A stretch of 64,000 nucleotides of DNA. Source: Paenibacillus ferrarius. GTDB lineage: Bacteria > Bacillota > Bacilli > Paenibacillales > NBRC-103111. Each line of letters opens with the position of its first letter. Position 1 is the first letter of the stretch. The notes beneath the pieces were generated by a model that saw only the letters and a program-made list of their open reading frames with translations, was not told the DNA's origin and did not search any database. Position numbers and translations under genes: made by a program. Below, in pieces: positions 52,689 to 62,950 of this stretch. The DNA lies in assembly GCF_002027705.1 (NCBI RefSeq), contig NZ_MBTG01000011.1, forward strand, positions 124,001-188,000. The letters run 5' to 3'.

Positions 52689-53786
52689 ATGAAAATCACA
52701 AAAGTTGAGAGCTTTGTTTTGCATGTACCGATTACCCCGCCGATTACGGACGCAATTAATGTGGCTACACATTGGGGATTAGCCGGCGTTCGAATTTATA
52801 CAGACGAAGGCTTTGTTGGATATGGTTACACAGGTACGTGTGCCCACGGCGATGAGATGATCGTCGATACGATTGATAAATATTATGCACCTCTCTTAAT
52901 TGGAAAAGATCCGTTTATGGTAAGGGAATTGTGGGATCAGATGCGTTTTGGCAAAATGCATTGGATTGGCCGATCGGGAGTTACCCATATGGCGCTTGCA
53001 GCTGTGGATATCGCGATTTGGGACATTATGGCAAAGGCTTCGAATAAACCGCTTTGGCAATACCTTGGGGGAGCTAAATCGAAACCGATTAAAGCTTATA
53101 ATACCAACGGTGGCTGGTTGAATTGGTCGAAGGACCGTTTGCTTCAGGATGTAACGGAGATTGTGGAGTCAGGTTTTACGGGCGTTAAAATAAAAGTGGG
53201 CAAGCCCGATCCGCGGGAGGATTATGATCGTTGCAAGGCGGTTCGGAAAGCGATCGGCGATGATGTGATTTTCATGATCGACGTCAATCAGCAATGGAAT
53301 ATCAATACGGCTATGACTTGGGGGAAGAAGCTGGAAGAGTTTGATCTATTTTGGCTAGAGGAGCCGCTCAATCCGGATGACATTATGGGTCATAAAAAGC
53401 TAGCTGATGAGCTGAATGTTCCAATCGCATTAGGAGAGCATGTCTATAACAAATATGCCTTCCGAGATTACATTCACCAAGGTGCAATCGAATATTGCCA
53501 AGTTGACGTTACGCGTGTTGGCGGCATTACAGAATGGCTGCAAGTGGCAGGCTTAGCGGCTGCTTATGATGTGCCGATTTGTCCGCACGTTGGGGATATG
53601 GGGCAAATTCATCAGCATCTTGTAGCATCTACGCAAAATGCCATTATGCTTGAATACATACCTTGGATCAGGCATATTTTTGAAGAGCCTGCTACGGTGA
53701 AGGAAGGACATTATGTGCTGCCGCAAATGCCGGGCGCTTCAACAACGATTCTTCCCAAATATTTTGAAGAATATCGGATTCGATAG
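52689..53786 (+). CDS. Enolase-superfamily sugar-acid dehydratase (mandelate racemase/MLE family)
   Basis: 365 residues. ATG at 52689 is nine bases from AAGGAG. Catalytic residues: K167 and K169 (VKIKVG), metal ligands D198 (MIDVNQQW), E224 (WLEEPL) and E250 (ALGEH), and the D273/H300 dyad (QVDVTRVGG, PICPHVGD). The family dehydrates hexonates or related sugar acids such as galactonate or mannonate; the exact substrate cannot be read from sequence. It is a single gene with its own operator-like sequence and terminator. Confidence 0.85.
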   Translation: MKITKVESFVLHVPITPPITDAINVATHWGLAGVRIYTDEGFVGYGYTGTCAHGDEMIVDTIDKYYAPLLIGKDPFMVRELWDQMRFGKMHWIGRSGVTHMALAAVDIAIWDIMAKASNKPLWQYLGGAKSKPIKAYNTNGGWLNWSKDRLLQDVTEIVESGFTGVKIKVGKPDPREDYDRCKAVRKAIGDDVIFMIDVNQQWNINTAMTWGKKLEEFDLFWLEEPLNPDDIMGHKKLADELNVPIALGEHVYNKYAFRDYIHQGAIEYCQVDVTRVGGITEWLQVAGLAAAYDVPICPHVGDMGQIHQHLVASTQNAIMLEYIPWIRHIFEEPATVKEGHYVLPQMPGASTTILPKYFEEYRIR

Positions 53787-53800
53787 AATTCGTCAGTAAA

Positions 53801-53836
53801 GGCGATCACTCCTCCTTGGGGTGAACGCCCTTTTTT
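53801..53836. terminator. Terminator between the dehydratase gene and yesN-like gene
   Basis: GGCG/CGCC and TCACTCC/GGGGTGA stems are followed by TTTTTT on the plus strand; convergent genes meet here. Confidence 0.75.
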
Positions 53837-53840
53837 CTAG

Positions 53841-55397
53841 TCAGACGTGTGCTTTACGAACAAGCTCCCTAAATTCAGAGGGGCTTTTTCCTGTTGAATT
53901 TTTAAAAATTCTACTAAAATAATGTTGGTCTGTATAGCCGACGATTTCTCCAATTTTTCCGATATCATAGTTAGGGTTTTCTTGAATCAATCGCTTGGCT
54001 TCTTCTATACGTAGTTTGATTAAGAATTTAAGGGGAGTTTCCCCATAGTATTTTTTAAATGATTTAGAAAGATAGGCAGGTGTGAAATGGTATCTTTGAG
54101 AAATGTCCTCAATATTTATAAATTCGGTAAAGTTCAACTTCATATACTCAGCGATTTGATGCATGAGTTTCTGAGTGCCCATATCTTCATCTTGCTTAAC
54201 GGTGAGCATTCTTTCAATAATTCCCCAAACATCCTCGAAGATACTTGGAAAGTCGGTGCAAATAGCAAGTTTCTCATATAACCCATATTCGAGTTGATAG
54301 AGTTCTTCCTCAGATATCCTGCCTGTTTGTAGGTGTATGTTTCGGATTAATTGCATAGTTGCTATCTCCAATAATCGTTGTGGGTATTTCAAGCGATCCC
54401 AGTTAGTAAGTAAATGAAAAATCTCCTGTTTTAATAGCGCTTTCTCCCCAGATTGCAGAAAAGAAGTCAACTTATTACGAAGTAACGGATCAATGGAAAT
54501 GGGCGGTTTTTTGAGGTTACTCCCATTAGTCTGTGTAATAACACGGGAAGTTCCTATAGATAATTCATAATCGAGCGTAAATCGAAGAGCTTGAGCTTTC
54601 TCCCAAATGCCGCTACGTTGAGTAATTGTGCCACCGTGACATAAGTTCACTGAATGCAAAGGTGAATTGTCTACTAGTTTCTGTTGAATCTCTTCAGCAA
54701 GATGAACGATGTATCTAGGCTGTCGATTGCTTGCTGAAATGAGGAGAAATTTCTGGTTCGGTGATTTCTCATCAATGACCCACCACTGTTCATTCTCTTG
54801 CAAAGAGCTTCTGAGAATATCATTCAGTGGTATTCTTGACCAATTATCATGAAAAATAGTCGTTAGTGATATGGCTGTGACAGAAGGGCACAGGTTCCCG
54901 ATACAGATTAGAAATAGGATAAATTCCTCATTCCGAATAGCGTTTGTTTCTGAAAGGGACCCCGAAATATCAGAGGTCAATATATTTCTGACTGTGATGG
55001 AGTCATTCATTTCCAAGCTAGTTCTAATATTACTTAAGCAATCAATTAATGCTTCCAATTTCAAGGGTTTAAGTAAGTAATCCCGAACTCCGAGTTTCAT
55101 AGCAGATTTCGCATATTCAAACTCACTATATCCACTTAAAATGACGATATGGATTTCCGGGTTATCGTTTCTTAGTTGTTTTATCAATGCTAAGCCGTCC
55201 ATTTTGGGCATTATAATATCAGTAAATACAACATCAGGTTGAAGTGAATGAATGATAGTCAGGGCATCTAGTCCGTTAGAGGCGGTGCCAACAACTTCAA
55301 AGGAAAGCCCAGAATCTTCAATCTTTTGTACGGTGTTTCTCCGAATTTTGTGTTCATCCTCTACGACAACAACGCGACGCTTCGTTAATTTCGACAT
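53841..55397 (-). CDS. YesN-type AraC-family response regulator
   Basis: 518 residues. Receiver domain: EDEH (13-16), D60 (VVFTDIIMPKMDG), VILSGYSEFEYAK, LLKPLK. The middle region is the variable helical part typical of Paenibacillus YesN proteins. The last 100 residues form an AraC helix-turn-helix pair: YMKLNFTEFINIEDIS, AYLSKSFKKYYGETP and GYTDQHYFSRIFKNSTGKSP. It is 13 bases after the sensor kinase gene and opposite the sugar ABC genes, which it most likely activates. Confidence 0.92.
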   Translation of the reverse strand: MSKLTKRRVVVVEDEHKIRRNTVQKIEDSGLSFEVVGTASNGLDALTIIHSLQPDVVFTDIIMPKMDGLALIKQLRNDNPEIHIVILSGYSEFEYAKSAMKLGVRDYLLKPLKLEALIDCLSNIRTSLEMNDSITVRNILTSDISGSLSETNAIRNEEFILFLICIGNLCPSVTAISLTTIFHDNWSRIPLNDILRSSLQENEQWWVIDEKSPNQKFLLISASNRQPRYIVHLAEEIQQKLVDNSPLHSVNLCHGGTITQRSGIWEKAQALRFTLDYELSIGTSRVITQTNGSNLKKPPISIDPLLRNKLTSFLQSGEKALLKQEIFHLLTNWDRLKYPQRLLEIATMQLIRNIHLQTGRISEEELYQLEYGLYEKLAICTDFPSIFEDVWGIIERMLTVKQDEDMGTQKLMHQIAEYMKLNFTEFINIEDISQRYHFTPAYLSKSFKKYYGETPLKFLIKLRIEEAKRLIQENPNYDIGKIGEIVGYTDQHYFSRIFKNSTGKSPSEFRELVRKAHV

Positions 55398-55410
55398 TTC
55401 CTAATCCCTC

Positions 55411-57213
55411 CTAGTGTTTGATGCAAATGGTCACTACTGCACCACCCTCTGGGTGATTGCTCAAAGTAAATCGTAATGCGTCTCCAAATAATAGGGTTAA
55501 TCGGCTGTATATATTGAGAAGTCCCATGCCGTTAATTTTTAAGTTAGGAATTCTGACTAAAGGATCCGTCTTAACAAGTTGCTCCTGTAAGTGCACAATT
55601 TCATTCGCATCAAAGCCTTTTCCGTTGTCCCGAATCGTTAATTCCCATCCGCCTGGTAACGTACGGCCAACTATTGTGATGATCCATGGCGGATCGATAT
55701 GAATGCCATATTTCATACAATTTTCTACGATGGGTTGAAGCATTAATTTAGGTACATCCAGGTCAAGAAGTGAGTCCGATACATCGATATGAACAACGAT
55801 ATCATCTTCGTATCTTAGCCTCATTAGGTTTAGATAGCTGCGTGTATGCTCCATCTCTTCTCTTAATTTTACAGGAGCTGCATGTTCAGAAGAAATATAT
55901 CGCAACATGGCAGAAAGGTTTTCACATACTTCAACAATCGATTGTTGACCATTCTCTTCGGCCATAATACTAACATTCGTGATGGTGTTGTAGAGGAAAT
56001 GAGGATTCATTTGGGCTTGTAAGGCGAACATGCGTGCTTCAAGCTCGTGAGCACGTGAAGCAAAAGCTTCTTGTAACGACTCTTGCAACCGTAATCGCAT
56101 GTCTAGAAATGAGTAGTTTAGCTGCTCTAATTCATTTAAGTGGCTTTGGCTTTCAATGGGTTGGGAAAGTGCGGGAGATAAAGAAGTCAGACTTAAACTC
56201 CGAATGGATCTATGAATTTTTTTAATCGGCGTTGTTAAGGTTTGGGACACAATATAGGAAATAAGCAAGGTAATCAAGATGGCTATCAGGCCTAAAAAAA
56301 GGATCGCATTTCGAAAGGTTGTTACAGGTTTCAACAATAGGTTTTTTGACTCTGCCGCTATAACGGTCCATTCCGAAAAATTGGAATATTTGTATGATAT
56401 CATATCATCGCTGTGGGTGTTTGCATTTTTAATAATAAAATTAGAGGTGTTTGTATGTGTGAGAACGCTTTCCCAATATAACTGTGCGGATTGCGTAGTT
56501 TCCATAGGGTAAATTAATTCACCATTTTTATTAAAGACATATACGGTGATCTCTTGGCCTGTTTGCAAATCTGGTTTTACTAATGCGTATTTAATTATAT
56601 TTGAAAAAACATGATAATCTTGTTGAATCTCAAGAATGCTTGTTTCATTCTCGCCCCAACTTGGTGAAAAGGCTCTGCTTAATGAGATTACTATTGGTGT
56701 TTTCAAATTCCAAGCATCTTGTTTGTGAAGTGAAATCAGCTTTGTCCCATTATTCGTAAAGGCATCTTGTACCCATTGAAACCTTGCTATTTGCTCTGGT
56801 GAAATGATCGAAAAAACAGAGTTATCGCCAATACTGGCAAATTCTCCACTCGATCGGAACATATTTATTTGAGAAAATTCTTTGTTTAAGCCAATGATCG
56901 AGTACAGAATATCATTGAATTGGCGTTGTTGATCGATCGTAGATTTGTTTAATTGAAACATATCGGAGAAGAACAGTCGGTTAAGCGGTTTTGAAAATAG
57001 GAGCTTTTCGGAAGTGGAGTTCATAAGTTGCAGCTGTGAATCAAATTCAGCCGTGATATGGCTTGAGACTTGATACAACGATTCGGAAGCTTTATTTTCT
57101 AAAATTTTGGATATATAAACATAGAACGAACTAACAAAAACTAGTATAACAACAATAATCAGCAGGGAATAACTTAAGAATAATTTGGATTGAATGGTTT
57201 TAAACTTAAACAT
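55411..57213 (-). CDS. YesM-type sensor histidine kinase
   Basis: 600 residues. Membrane helices near 12-35 and 298-320 flank an extracellular dCache-like sensor. HAMP follows (TLTTPIKKIHRS), then the LytS/YesM kinase with H405 (QMNPHFLYN), LQPIVENCMKYGI, DNGKGF and GMGLLNIYSRL. The gene is divergent from the sugar-binding lipoprotein gene, as is usual for YesMN systems that respond to polysaccharides or oligosaccharides. Confidence 0.92.
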   Translation of the reverse strand: MFKFKTIQSKLFLSYSLLIIVVILVFVSSFYVYISKILENKASESLYQVSSHITAEFDSQLQLMNSTSEKLLFSKPLNRLFFSDMFQLNKSTIDQQRQFNDILYSIIGLNKEFSQINMFRSSGEFASIGDNSVFSIISPEQIARFQWVQDAFTNNGTKLISLHKQDAWNLKTPIVISLSRAFSPSWGENETSILEIQQDYHVFSNIIKYALVKPDLQTGQEITVYVFNKNGELIYPMETTQSAQLYWESVLTHTNTSNFIIKNANTHSDDMISYKYSNFSEWTVIAAESKNLLLKPVTTFRNAILFLGLIAILITLLISYIVSQTLTTPIKKIHRSIRSLSLTSLSPALSQPIESQSHLNELEQLNYSFLDMRLRLQESLQEAFASRAHELEARMFALQAQMNPHFLYNTITNVSIMAEENGQQSIVEVCENLSAMLRYISSEHAAPVKLREEMEHTRSYLNLMRLRYEDDIVVHIDVSDSLLDLDVPKLMLQPIVENCMKYGIHIDPPWIITIVGRTLPGGWELTIRDNGKGFDANEIVHLQEQLVKTDPLVRIPNLKINGMGLLNIYSRLTLLFGDALRFTLSNHPEGGAVVTICIKH

Positions 57214-57438
57214 GTAAAAATCCTCTCATCTTCCCGTATTTGATAAATAGCTAGGAAATGAAATTATTATATACCTTGGTTTGGTTTAATTCAAACATGA
57301 AAATTAAATACGATAGAACAAAAATGTCCACAAGGTGCAGCTTAATTCATCCATGTAACAATGTCGAAAATTGTTTTATGATAGTAACAAGGTAGGCCAC
57401 CCCAATAAAGAAACACTAAAAGGAGGCGTCGATTTAAC

Positions 57439-58767
57439 ATGAAACAAAAGAATAAATTTAAAACGATAAGCGGAATGTTTACAATATTGGCTTTAGTAGG
57501 TGTATTAGCAGGATGCGGAACTTCATCCTCAACAACAACTGAGACTGCAAAACCCGTTGAAACAACGAAATCGGCAGATCCGACGAAAGCACCAGCAAAA
57601 GGTGTGACGATCAAAGTGGCATCATCTGCTGGCTGGACCAAAGATATTGACAAAAAACTAGCCGAACAATTCAAAACTGAAACAGGCAATACGATTGAAT
57701 TCGTTATTTCACCGGACGATCAGTATACGAATGTCTTGAAAGCCAAATTCGCAACAGGCGAAGGTCCTGATGTATACCTTACATCAAGCGGTGTAGCGAT
57801 GAATGAATATTTACCAGACCAGCATGCGCTGGATCTTTCCAATGAGCCATGGGTTACCAGATACAAGGATTGGGCCAAAGCTGGAACTACCCGTAATGGT
57901 AAAGTTATCGCGTTGAATACCTGGTCTGTCGATGGATGGGGCTTACTCTATAACACAGCATTATTCGAACAAGCTGGGGTTCAAGTTCCAACGAACTATC
58001 AAGAATTCTTAAAGGTTTGTGAAATGCTGACTGCTAAAGGGATCACGCCAATCTATGAGCCAGGAAAGGCAGAGTGGCATCAAGAGATATGGTTAAATAC
58101 ATTCGGACCGATGATTGCCAAGAAAACGCCAGGCATATATGAACAATTCAATACAAACAAAGCAAAATTTGCAGACCAAAAGGATTTAGAATTGGCACTT
58201 ACGCAAATGAAGGAAGTAGCGGATAAGGGCTATTTCGGTAAAGACTTCTTGTCGCAAACGTGGGAGAATTCGGTAGATGCAATGGGATCAGGAAAATATG
58301 CCATGATGCTAACGTATTCCACCTATCAGAATGAAGTCATTGCGAAATTCCCTAATAGTAAAGCGGATACATGGAAAATGTTCCCTGTTCCTTTGAATGA
58401 CAATAAATCATGGGCTACTTCATCAGGCGGGATTGTTCGCTCGATCAATAAAGATTCCAAAGTCATTGATGCAGCGAAAGCATACTTCAACTTCTTGGTA
58501 AAAGCAGACAATCTTAAGGTCTATTATGCTGGAAGACCTGATCTAGGACCTACTTCTTTCAAAGATGTCGAAGGTAAGTCGACATTAGCGTATTCGACTG
58601 TCATGGCTAATGCGAAAGATGGAGCAGGATTGGATTTTGAAGGCGGTGTTCAATTCTTTAATCAATCGACGATTGGTAAGGCTGTTCAAGACTTGTATTT
58701 AGGTGGAAAAACGCCAAAACAAGTATTAGAATCCATCGATGCTGATCGCGCAAAAATGTTTAAATAA
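57439..58767 (+). CDS. Sugar-binding lipoprotein of an ABC importer
   Basis: 442 residues. The signal peptide ends VLAGC (lipobox). The mature protein is a family 1 extracellular solute-binding protein: ATGEGPDVYLTSSG, NTWSVDGWGLLYNTALFEQAGVQVP across residues 105-190, and GKYAMMLTYSTYQ. AAAGGAGG lies upstream of the ATG. With the two permeases and the alpha-galactosidase downstream, likely ligands are alpha-galactosides such as melibiose or raffinose. Confidence 0.92.
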   Translation: MKQKNKFKTISGMFTILALVGVLAGCGTSSSTTTETAKPVETTKSADPTKAPAKGVTIKVASSAGWTKDIDKKLAEQFKTETGNTIEFVISPDDQYTNVLKAKFATGEGPDVYLTSSGVAMNEYLPDQHALDLSNEPWVTRYKDWAKAGTTRNGKVIALNTWSVDGWGLLYNTALFEQAGVQVPTNYQEFLKVCEMLTAKGITPIYEPGKAEWHQEIWLNTFGPMIAKKTPGIYEQFNTNKAKFADQKDLELALTQMKEVADKGYFGKDFLSQTWENSVDAMGSGKYAMMLTYSTYQNEVIAKFPNSKADTWKMFPVPLNDNKSWATSSGGIVRSINKDSKVIDAAKAYFNFLVKADNLKVYYAGRPDLGPTSFKDVEGKSTLAYSTVMANAKDGAGLDFEGGVQFFNQSTIGKAVQDLYLGGKTPKQVLESIDADRAKMFK

Positions 58768-58773
58768 GTAAAC

Positions 58774-58828
58774 AAAGGGAGCTTGACGACTAGTTTATCT
58801 GACAATTCATCAAGCTTCCTTTGTTCTT
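58774..58828 (+). terminator. Attenuating hairpin between binding-protein and permease genes
   Basis: AAAGGGAGCTTGA pairs with TCAAGCTTCCTTT (one G-U) followed by GTTCTTTATT. It would favour expression of the binding protein over the permeases. Confidence 0.65.
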
Positions 58829-58859
58829 TATTCAATTTGAAAGTCCGGGTGATAAGATC

Positions 58860-59732
58860 ATGCACATGAATAAATTGTATAGTCGCTTATTTGTAATTCC
58901 TGCCATTGTATTATATACCCTTTTCTTTATTATTCCTGTCGCAGGAGGATTGTACTATTCGCTCACCGATTGGAATATGATGAGACCCGATATTCAATTC
59001 GTTGGACTGGATAATTACAAAGAAATATTTTCGTCCACAGGACCATATATGAAGAGCATTCTTCATACCTTCTCGTTTACTTTTTTTACCGTTATTTTTA
59101 AAGTGCTTATTGGACTCTTTCTGGCCATCTTATTAAATGAAGGCTTGAAGACGAGGAACCTTCTGCGCATGGTTTTCTTTGTGCCATATACGCTATCCCC
59201 ACTCATTATTGGCATTATATTCGTGTCTATTCTCGGACCTCACGGTCCCATTAATGTGATATTAGAGTTTGTCGGTCTAGGTGATTTCACACGCAGCTGG
59301 CTTACGGATAAGAGTGTTGTGCTTTCCTCAACGATGGGCGTGGAAGTTTGGCGAATGGTTGGATGGAATATGGTCATTCTGCTTGCTGGGCTACAGACGA
59401 TCTCCAAATCCTATTATGAAGCGGCTTCTCTGGATGGAGCGAATAAATGGCAGCAATTTATCTCAATTACGCTTCCATTTCTCACACCAGCTTTAACCAT
59501 TGCGATTATTCTAAATACGATTCATGGACTTCGGGTATTTGAGATTATCTATGCGTTAACCAATGGCGGGCCTGGCAATTTGACGGAAGTTATCAATACG
59601 CAAATATTCAAAGAATTTTCATTTGGCAGATATGGGATGTCAAACGCACTAGGGATCATTGCATTTCTGATTACACTTATTATTGCGTTCATCATGAAGA
59701 GGGTTGTTGCGGATGAGGAGGCAGATGCTTAA
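58860..59732 (+). CDS. Sugar ABC permease, MalF/UgpA-like
   Basis: 290 residues from the ATG at 58860 (an ATG two codons later is possible; the ribosome-binding site is weak). First helix LFVIPAIVLYTLFFIIPVAG; EAA loop SKSYYEAASLDGANKWQQF with GLQT before it; six helices expected. It forms a channel with the next permease, whose start overlaps its stop by one base. Confidence 0.92.
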   Translation: MHMNKLYSRLFVIPAIVLYTLFFIIPVAGGLYYSLTDWNMMRPDIQFVGLDNYKEIFSSTGPYMKSILHTFSFTFFTVIFKVLIGLFLAILLNEGLKTRNLLRMVFFVPYTLSPLIIGIIFVSILGPHGPINVILEFVGLGDFTRSWLTDKSVVLSSTMGVEVWRMVGWNMVILLAGLQTISKSYYEAASLDGANKWQQFISITLPFLTPALTIAIILNTIHGLRVFEIIYALTNGGPGNLTEVINTQIFKEFSFGRYGMSNALGIIAFLITLIIAFIMKRVVADEEADA

Positions 59733-60553
59733 TGACTAGAAACGCTGTTTTTCTAAATGTAAAAGAGATTCTTACTTGGTTGTTAAGTTTATCTGTCCTT
59801 ATCCCTGTGTACCTGCTTATCATTAATTCACTCAAAACATCAAGTGAAGCGAATACGATGAATTTCAAATTCCCGCATATCTTTCAATGGTCCAATTATG
59901 CGGAAGCCATCGAAAAAGGGAACCTCGTTCACTCCTTTTTCAATAGCTTGCTCATGTCCACTGTTTCGGCAGCAATCAGTATTCTTGTTACCTCCATGGC
60001 GGCGTTCATACTAGTCAGGAACAAAGATAAATGGAATAAATTTATTTATAATTATTTCTTCCTGGGCCTGGTTGCTCCACTCAACTATGTATCGACGATT
60101 AAAGTGCTTCAAACGGTTCATCTTCAAAACACGTTTACAGGAATAATCTTGATATTCGCCACGTTAGGTATCCCCTTTGCGGTGTTTCTCTATTATGGAT
60201 TTATCGGTAGTGTGCCGAGAGAGCTAGATGAGGCTGCCATTATAGACGGCTGTGGGCTAGGAAGACTGTTCTTTAACGTCGTATTTCCTCTCTTGAAACC
60301 GGTTACGATTACTGGCTTTATCCTAAATTTCCTGGGTGCTTGGAATGATTTTGTAACCCCATTGTACCTATTAAATCGACAAGAAAAATTGGGAATGATC
60401 AATTCGATATATAATTTTTTCGGAGTTCATTTTAATGACTGGAATATGATTTTTACCATTATTATTTTGACCGTATTACCTGTTCTTATTTTATACATTG
60501 TTGGACAGAGATATATTATATCCGGTATGACTTCCGGTTCAGTAAAAGGATAG
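59732..60553 (+). CDS. Sugar ABC permease, MalG/UgpE-like
   Basis: 273 residues. EAA loop PRELDEAAIIDGCGLGRLF near residues 165-185 and the usual MalG C-terminus (VGQRYIISGMTSGSVKG). No ATPase gene accompanies this importer; Firmicutes sugar importers of this type usually share one MsmX-type ATPase encoded elsewhere. Confidence 0.92.
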   Translation: MTRNAVFLNVKEILTWLLSLSVLIPVYLLIINSLKTSSEANTMNFKFPHIFQWSNYAEAIEKGNLVHSFFNSLLMSTVSAAISILVTSMAAFILVRNKDKWNKFIYNYFFLGLVAPLNYVSTIKVLQTVHLQNTFTGIILIFATLGIPFAVFLYYGFIGSVPRELDEAAIIDGCGLGRLFFNVVFPLLKPVTITGFILNFLGAWNDFVTPLYLLNRQEKLGMINSIYNFFGVHFNDWNMIFTIIILTVLPVLILYIVGQRYIISGMTSGSVKG

Positions 60554-60568
60554 GATGGTGAATGATAG

Positions 60569-62677
60569 ATGATAAGGCATGATGCTTTAAGGAATATTTG
60601 GGTGCTTGAAGGAGATCATATTTCCTACGCTTTGGGATTAAGTGAGCAAGGTACCCTCAATCATATTTATTTCGGAGAGAAGCTCCCACGCCTCTCGGAT
60701 TATCCGGCAGCAGCGAAGATATCGGAGTACCCTTATACCCTTGGAAGTGAACTAAATGAAGAGGAGTATATGGGATGGGGGAAGGCTAAATTTACGGAGC
60801 CAAGCTTAAAAGTTACGTTTCATGATTATGTAAGGGATCTCCATTTAACATTTGTAGATTTCGAAATTTCGGAGAACAGACTTCTCTTCATACTGAAAGA
60901 TAGTCATTACCCCTTAGAGGTAAGGCTCTATTATAAGGTTATCGCAGATTGCGACCTCATTGAACGGTATGCTGAAATTATTAACCTTGGTGAGACAAAT
61001 ATATGCTTGGAACAAGCATTGACAGGGTCCATGTACTTGCCAAGAGAGCGAGATTATAGACTTACTTATCTTTCTGGCAAATGGCCGGCTGAAACGCAAT
61101 TAGATCGCGTCATGCTGCCAGATACGAAGGTCGTACTTGAAAGCAGAAGAGGCACAACCAGTCATTATGCCAATCCCTTCTTCATGTTGGATCAAGGTGG
61201 GAAAGCGGATGAAATTCAAGGGGAAGTCTTCTTTGGGGCATTGGCTTTTAGCGGAAACTGGAAAATGGTTTTCGAAAAAGATAAGTTTAATATGTTGAAA
61301 GTAAGCGCAGGGGTTAATGATTTTGATTTTTCTTGGAATTTAAAGCCTAAAGAGAGTTTCCATGCGCCGAAGTATATCGTTGGTTATGTAAATAGCGGGT
61401 TTGGTGAAGCTAGCCGAAACCTCCACAAATATCAACGGAACTATGTGCTGCCTGAAGAGAACAGAGGCAAGCTGCGGAAAGTGCTTTATAATTCGTGGGA
61501 AGCTACAAGCTTTGACGTGAACGAAGAACAACAGATTAAGCTGGCAGAGATCGCGTCCAAGATGGGTGTGGAGCTGTTTGTGATGGATGATGGGTGGTTT
61601 GGTGCTCGAAATTCGGATCAGGCAGGACTTGGGGACTGGGTCGTTAATTCAGATAAGTTTCCGAATGGACTGCATGGTTTAATTCGTAAAGTAAACGATT
61701 TAGGCATGGCGTTTGGATTATGGATAGAGCCGGAAATGGTTAATCCGGACAGTGACTTATATCGTTCGCATCCGGACTGGGTTTACCATTTTCCAACAAG
61801 AGAACGAACGCCAATCCGAAATCAGCTCGTATTAAATTTAGCTAGAGCGGATGTAAGGGAGTTTATCTATAACGCTATAGATCGCCTCCTATCCGAGCAT
61901 CCGATTGCTTTCATTAAGTGGGATATGAATCGAAACTTTAGTGAGCCAGGGTACCCGAGTGCACCAACAGAGGAGCAGAGGGAAATTTGGGTTCGGCATG
62001 CTCAGGGCGTTTACGAAATAGCAGAAAAGCTCAAGCGCAAGCACCCCAATGTCATCCTTCAGTCCTGTTCCGGAGGAGGAGGACGTGTTGATATGGGGAT
62101 CTTGCAATACTTTGACCAAGTATGGACAAGTGATAATACCGATGCGTTTGATCGGTTACGAATTCAAGAAGGGTTCTCTTATGCCTATTGCTCCAAAATT
62201 ATGGAATCCTGGGTTACGGATGAATTTAATTGGCTAAATAGAAGAAAACTCACCTTGGCTTATCGTTTTCACTGTGCCATGATGGGGAATTTGGGAATTG
62301 GGGATAACTTATTGAAATGGAGTGACGATGAAAATCAGGAGGCCAAAGAACTTATTCATTTATATAAGGAAATAAGATCAATCATCCAGCACGGACACCA
62401 ATATAGACTTCTCTCCGTGAGAGAAAGTAAATTGGCATCGGTGATGTATGTAAGTGAAAGCCGAGACGAAGCAGTCGTTTTTGCGTTCTTACACTCGAAC
62501 AACTTTGCGGATGAACTGCCTCGAATTCGCCTGCAGGGACTGGATGCGCAATCTGTGTATCACGTTGAAGGGATCGAGCGTCCACTTAGTGGCAAGGCTT
62601 TAATGAAGATAGGAATTAAGGTTGATCTTAAAGGGGACTTTCAAAGTACGATCTTACGAATTCGTAAAGTTGTTTGA
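60569..62677 (+). CDS. Alpha-galactosidase, glycoside hydrolase family 36
   Basis: 702 residues, typical for GH36. The TIM-barrel part carries VMDDGWFGARNSD, GLWIEPEMV, the nucleophile D452 (IKWDMNRNF) and the acid/base D522 (SDNTDAFDR); the 70-residue gap between them equals that in Geobacillus AgaA. The N-terminal beta-sandwich and C-terminal Greek-key domains are present. No signal peptide, so it cleaves imported alpha-galactosides in the cytoplasm. It follows the permeases by 16 bases in one operon. Confidence 0.94.
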   Translation: MIRHDALRNIWVLEGDHISYALGLSEQGTLNHIYFGEKLPRLSDYPAAAKISEYPYTLGSELNEEEYMGWGKAKFTEPSLKVTFHDYVRDLHLTFVDFEISENRLLFILKDSHYPLEVRLYYKVIADCDLIERYAEIINLGETNICLEQALTGSMYLPRERDYRLTYLSGKWPAETQLDRVMLPDTKVVLESRRGTTSHYANPFFMLDQGGKADEIQGEVFFGALAFSGNWKMVFEKDKFNMLKVSAGVNDFDFSWNLKPKESFHAPKYIVGYVNSGFGEASRNLHKYQRNYVLPEENRGKLRKVLYNSWEATSFDVNEEQQIKLAEIASKMGVELFVMDDGWFGARNSDQAGLGDWVVNSDKFPNGLHGLIRKVNDLGMAFGLWIEPEMVNPDSDLYRSHPDWVYHFPTRERTPIRNQLVLNLARADVREFIYNAIDRLLSEHPIAFIKWDMNRNFSEPGYPSAPTEEQREIWVRHAQGVYEIAEKLKRKHPNVILQSCSGGGGRVDMGILQYFDQVWTSDNTDAFDRLRIQEGFSYAYCSKIMESWVTDEFNWLNRRKLTLAYRFHCAMMGNLGIGDNLLKWSDDENQEAKELIHLYKEIRSIIQHGHQYRLLSVRESKLASVMYVSESRDEAVVFAFLHSNNFADELPRIRLQGLDAQSVYHVEGIERPLSGKALMKIGIKVDLKGDFQSTILRIRKVV

Positions 62678-62793
62678 TAGAGACGGCATTACGAAGTGAA
62701 TTTACTGAGAGTTAAGGAGGTGATTGTTTTCAAATAATGGTCTGGAGGTATATGATTCCGCTATTGACTGACAGAGCTAAATTTGTAGAAAAG

Positions 62794-62828
62794 TTCCATT
62801 TTACCGCGTTAAAATGGAAGCGCTTTAT
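62794..62828. promoter_or_regulatory. Palindrome and imperfect cre-like site before the DUF5703 gene
   Basis: TTCCATTTTA pairs with TAAAATGGAA around CCGCGT. The right arm continues as ATGGAAGCGCTTTAT, which fits most of the catabolite-response-element consensus but lacks its final CA. The surrounding 273 bases contain no clear gene. Confidence 0.35.
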
Positions 62829-62950
62829 ACTAGTGTGAAAGGAGGCTTTTGTTATTTTGTTGGCTTAACATTCGTTTTAAATGAATTTACCCTACAGCTG
62901 TTTTCATGTATAGGATATCTTGAATTATATGACAAAAAGGAGTTGGTATT

